Below, in pieces: positions 4,945-6,364 of a DNA stretch of 6,364 nt. Origin of the DNA: Oscillospiraceae bacterium UBA6409 (GTDB lineage Bacteria > Bacillota > Clostridia > Oscillospirales > Oscillospiraceae); assembly GCA_002438575.1 (NCBI GenBank), contig DJPP01000019.1, positions 1 through 6,364 on the forward strand, given 5' to 3'. The number at the start of each line of letters is the position of its first letter. Positions within the stretch are counted from its first letter, which is position 1. A model generated the notes under the pieces. The model worked only from the letters and a program-made list of their open reading frames with translations, had not been told where the DNA came from and did no database searches. The position numbers and the translations under genes were made by a program.

Positions 4945-5514
4945 CTACCTCCGCCCCCGCCGTACGGTAAAGCCGAACACCAGACCGCACAGGCCGCCTA
5001 CGATGTGGGCAATCTGGGAGACATTGTCCTGCTTGAACAGTCCGTCCATGATCTCGCCGCCCAGATAGAAGATGACCACCAGGATCAGCGTCACGGGGAT
5101 CTCGCCCTTCCGCGCCGCCGTGAAGGAGGACAGCACGATCATCATGAACACCACACCACTGGCGCCCAGCAGCGCCGTGTGGGGGAAGAAGATAAAGTTC
5201 ACCAGGCCGGTGACCAGCGCCGTCAGCGCGATCATCCACACCATGGTGCCACTGCCGTACTTCTCCTCCAGACCGGGGCCCACCAGCAGCAGGAGCAGCA
5301 TATTGCCCATGTAGTGGTCATAGCCGGAGTGCCCCAGCACATGGCCGAAAAACCGCACGTACGTCAGCGGGTCGGCCAGCGAGGACCGGTATACGGAGAA
5401 ATACTGCGCGGTGGCGGCGCCGTTGGTCCAGTTGCCCAGCAGCAGGGCGATCAGGCTCAGCAGGGCGAAGGACAATATCACCGGCGCGTTGAAGCGAATA
5501 ACGATCTTTTTCAA
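4945..5514 (-). CDS. Rhomboid family intramembrane serine protease
   Basis: The protein is 189 aa with about six hydrophobic segments. Rhomboids cut other membrane proteins within or near the lipid bilayer using a Ser-His dyad. Here Ser119 lies in the GASG motif (117-120) and His170 in SQIAHIVGG. The oxyanion-stabilising HxxxN is present as His67 and Asn71 in HYMGN, and GLEEKYG (81-87) resembles the conserved segment after the second helix. The protein ends in a basic tail (RRGRR). The start is TTG, 7 nt after AAGAGGT (5522-5528). No upstream in-frame ATG is available because of a TGA. It is the first gene of a two-gene operon with the LspA-like protein. The substrate is unknown. Confidence 0.9.
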   Translation of the reverse strand: MKKIVIRFNAPVILSFALLSLIALLLGNWTNGAATAQYFSVYRSSLADPLTYVRFFGHVLGHSGYDHYMGNMLLLLLVGPGLEEKYGSGTMVWMIALTALVTGLVNFIFFPHTALLGASGVVFMMIVLSSFTAARKGEIPVTLILVVIFYLGGEIMDGLFKQDNVSQIAHIVGGLCGLVFGFTVRRGRR

Positions 5515-5521
5515 GCGGGAT

Positions 5522-5528
5522 ACCTCTT
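5522..5528 (-). promoter_or_regulatory. Ribosome binding site deciding a TTG start (rhomboid)
   Basis: AAGAGGT on the minus strand ends 7 nt before the TTG at 5514. This is the third TTG start in the window with a well-placed ribosome binding site. Confidence 0.6.
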
Positions 5529-5555
5529 TTCAAATGCGTTTGGAAAGAGTATACT
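5527..5555 (+). promoter_or_regulatory. Probable promoter of the EEP-fold gene
   Basis: TTTTCA (5527-5532) and TATACT (5550-5555) are separated by 17 bp. Transcription would begin near 5562, about 32 nt before the GTG at 5595. The -10 overlaps the -10 of the opposite-strand promoter. Confidence 0.5.
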
Positions 5556-5576
5556 ATATATTCAGAAAAAAGTAAA
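5548..5576 (-). promoter_or_regulatory. Probable promoter of the rhomboid/LspA operon
   Basis: On the minus strand TTTACT (5576-5571) is followed after 17 bp by TATACT (5553-5548). Transcription would begin near 5541, giving a short leader. It shares the palindrome AGTATACT (5548-5555) with the divergent plus-strand promoter. Confidence 0.55.
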
Positions 5577-5594
5577 CCAAGGAGGGCCTGTGCC

Positions 5595-6364
5595 GTGAAA
5601 AAATGGGTAAAGATCGTTCTCTGCGTCCTGCTGGCGCTGTTGCTGCTGGCGGGCGGCTATGTGGCCTATGTGTTTATCGACTATCACCGTATCGGCGACC
5701 AGCCGCTGACGCCGGTGCAGTCCACCGATGCCGCCCGGTCCGTCGATACGAATACGGCCTATACGGTCGTGTCCTGGAACATCGGCTTCGGTGCCTACGA
5801 GGACGACTACGGCTTTTTCATGGATGGCGGCACGGAGTCCCGCGCCTGGTCAAAGGAGCGCCTGACGGCTAACCTGGACGCCATCGCCGGGTACCTGAAG
5901 CAGCAGAAGGCCGACTTCTGCCTGCTGCAGGAGGTGGACATCGACGCCACCCGCACCTACCATGTGAACGAGCGCGAGCCGCTGTACGCCGCCCTTTTCG
6001 ATAAGAGCAGCGTTTTCTGCCAAAACTACGACTCGCCCTACCTCCTGTACCCGCTGACCGACCCCCACGGAGCCTCCCGGTCCGGCCTGCTGACCTTCTC
6101 CCCGGCGAATATCACCGCAGCCGGCCGCGTGGAGCTGCCGGTGGAGTCCGGCTTTATGAAGCTTCTGGACCTGGACCGCTGTTATTCCGTCAGCCGTGTC
6201 CCTGTCTCCGGCGGCGGTGAGCTGGTGCTCTATGACCTGCACCTCTCCGCCTACACCAGTGACGGTACCATCGCCACGGAGCAGCTGGCGCTGCTGCTGG
6301 CGGATATGCAGGCGGAATACGAAAAGGGCAGCTGGTGTGTGGCCGGCGGCGACTTCAACAAGGA
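5595..6364 (+). CDS. Membrane-anchored endonuclease/exonuclease/phosphatase (EEP) family protein, 3' end missing
   Basis: 256 codons are visible and the frame runs off the window. Residues 1-6 are basic (MKKWVK), followed by a hydrophobic segment (about 7-28) that acts as a signal anchor or uncleaved signal peptide, so the catalytic domain is probably outside the cytoplasm. EEP-fold motifs appear in order: VVSWNIGFG with Asn62, LLQEVD with metal-binding Glu113, the 'S..Gll.fS' segment near residue 160, LHLSA with His216, and AGGDFNK with Asp253 and Asn255. These are metal-dependent phosphodiesterases or phosphatases acting on nucleic acids, phosphoinositides or sphingomyelin; the substrate cannot be chosen from this fragment. 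The final Asp-His motif would lie beyond the window. The start is GTG, with AAGGAGG (5579-5585) 9 nt upstream; this start keeps the whole signal anchor. Confidence 0.85.
   Translation, partial: MKKWVKIVLCVLLALLLLAGGYVAYVFIDYHRIGDQPLTPVQSTDAARSVDTNTAYTVVSWNIGFGAYEDDYGFFMDGGTESRAWSKERLTANLDAIAGYLKQQKADFCLLQEVDIDATRTYHVNEREPLYAALFDKSSVFCQNYDSPYLLYPLTDPHGASRSGLLTFSPANITAAGRVELPVESGFMKLLDLDRCYSVSRVPVSGGGELVLYDLHLSAYTSDGTIATEQLALLLADMQAEYEKGSWCVAGGDFNK

Noticed and set aside
4600..5598. Long plus-strand open frame across the rhomboid and LspA-like genes
   Set aside because: It spans two minus-strand genes with complete catalytic motifs and the divergent promoter. Its translation is Gln/His-rich shadow sequence.
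1..6364. CRISPR array, tRNA, transposon or phage attachment site
   Set aside because: No regularly spaced repeats, cloverleaf-forming sequences, transposase frames or terminal inverted repeats were seen.

Overview
The window looks like chromosomal DNA from an anaerobic, GC-rich member of the Clostridia, most likely a gut Oscillospiraceae-type bacterium. This rests on very strong AGGAGG-type ribosome binding sites, frequent TTG and GTG starts, GC-biased third codon positions, a 2-hydroxyacyl-CoA dehydratase-family protein, a CooC-family ATPase and a small ferredoxin:thioredoxin-reductase-like protein. The taxonomic call is inference; no rRNA or other marker is present.

Left block (1-2335, minus strand, read right to left). 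A CooC-type deviant Walker A ATPase (2335-1568) is followed after 30 bp by a 2-hydroxyacyl-CoA dehydratase/benzoyl-CoA-reductase-type iron-sulfur protein (1537-338). A third gene follows, coupled by a TGATG stop/start overlap and running off the window at position 1. This is one operon. Its upstream region (2336-2637) carries a plausible minus-strand promoter and, at its start point, an 18-bp element close to the Rex (NADH/NAD+ sensor) operator. A CooC-like ATPase where the usual ASKHA-type dehydratase activator would be expected is the most interesting feature of the window.

Middle block (2569-4493, plus strand). A near-consensus promoter drives a uridine-kinase-like nucleoside kinase (2638-3564) and a cytidylate-kinase-like protein (3588-4211), ending in an intrinsic terminator (4218-4243). 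Immediately beyond that hairpin lies a 65-aa six-cysteine protein of the ferredoxin:thioredoxin reductase catalytic-chain family (4270-4467). It has a strong ribosome binding site but no visible promoter of its own, so it probably depends on read-through.

Right block. A palindromic terminator (4466-4493) separates this from a convergent minus-strand operon of two intramembrane proteases: a rhomboid (5514-4945) followed by a signal peptidase II-like protein (4941-4492). Upstream of the rhomboid, an 80-bp divergent region contains a symmetric AGTATACT that can serve as the -10 element in both directions. It also serves a plus-strand membrane-anchored endonuclease/exonuclease/phosphatase-fold protein (5595 onward), which is cut off by the window end.

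I found no tRNA, rRNA, CRISPR array, insertion sequence or integration site. Apart from the dehydratase/CooC operon and its regulatory region, the genes look like ordinary clostridial chromosome.
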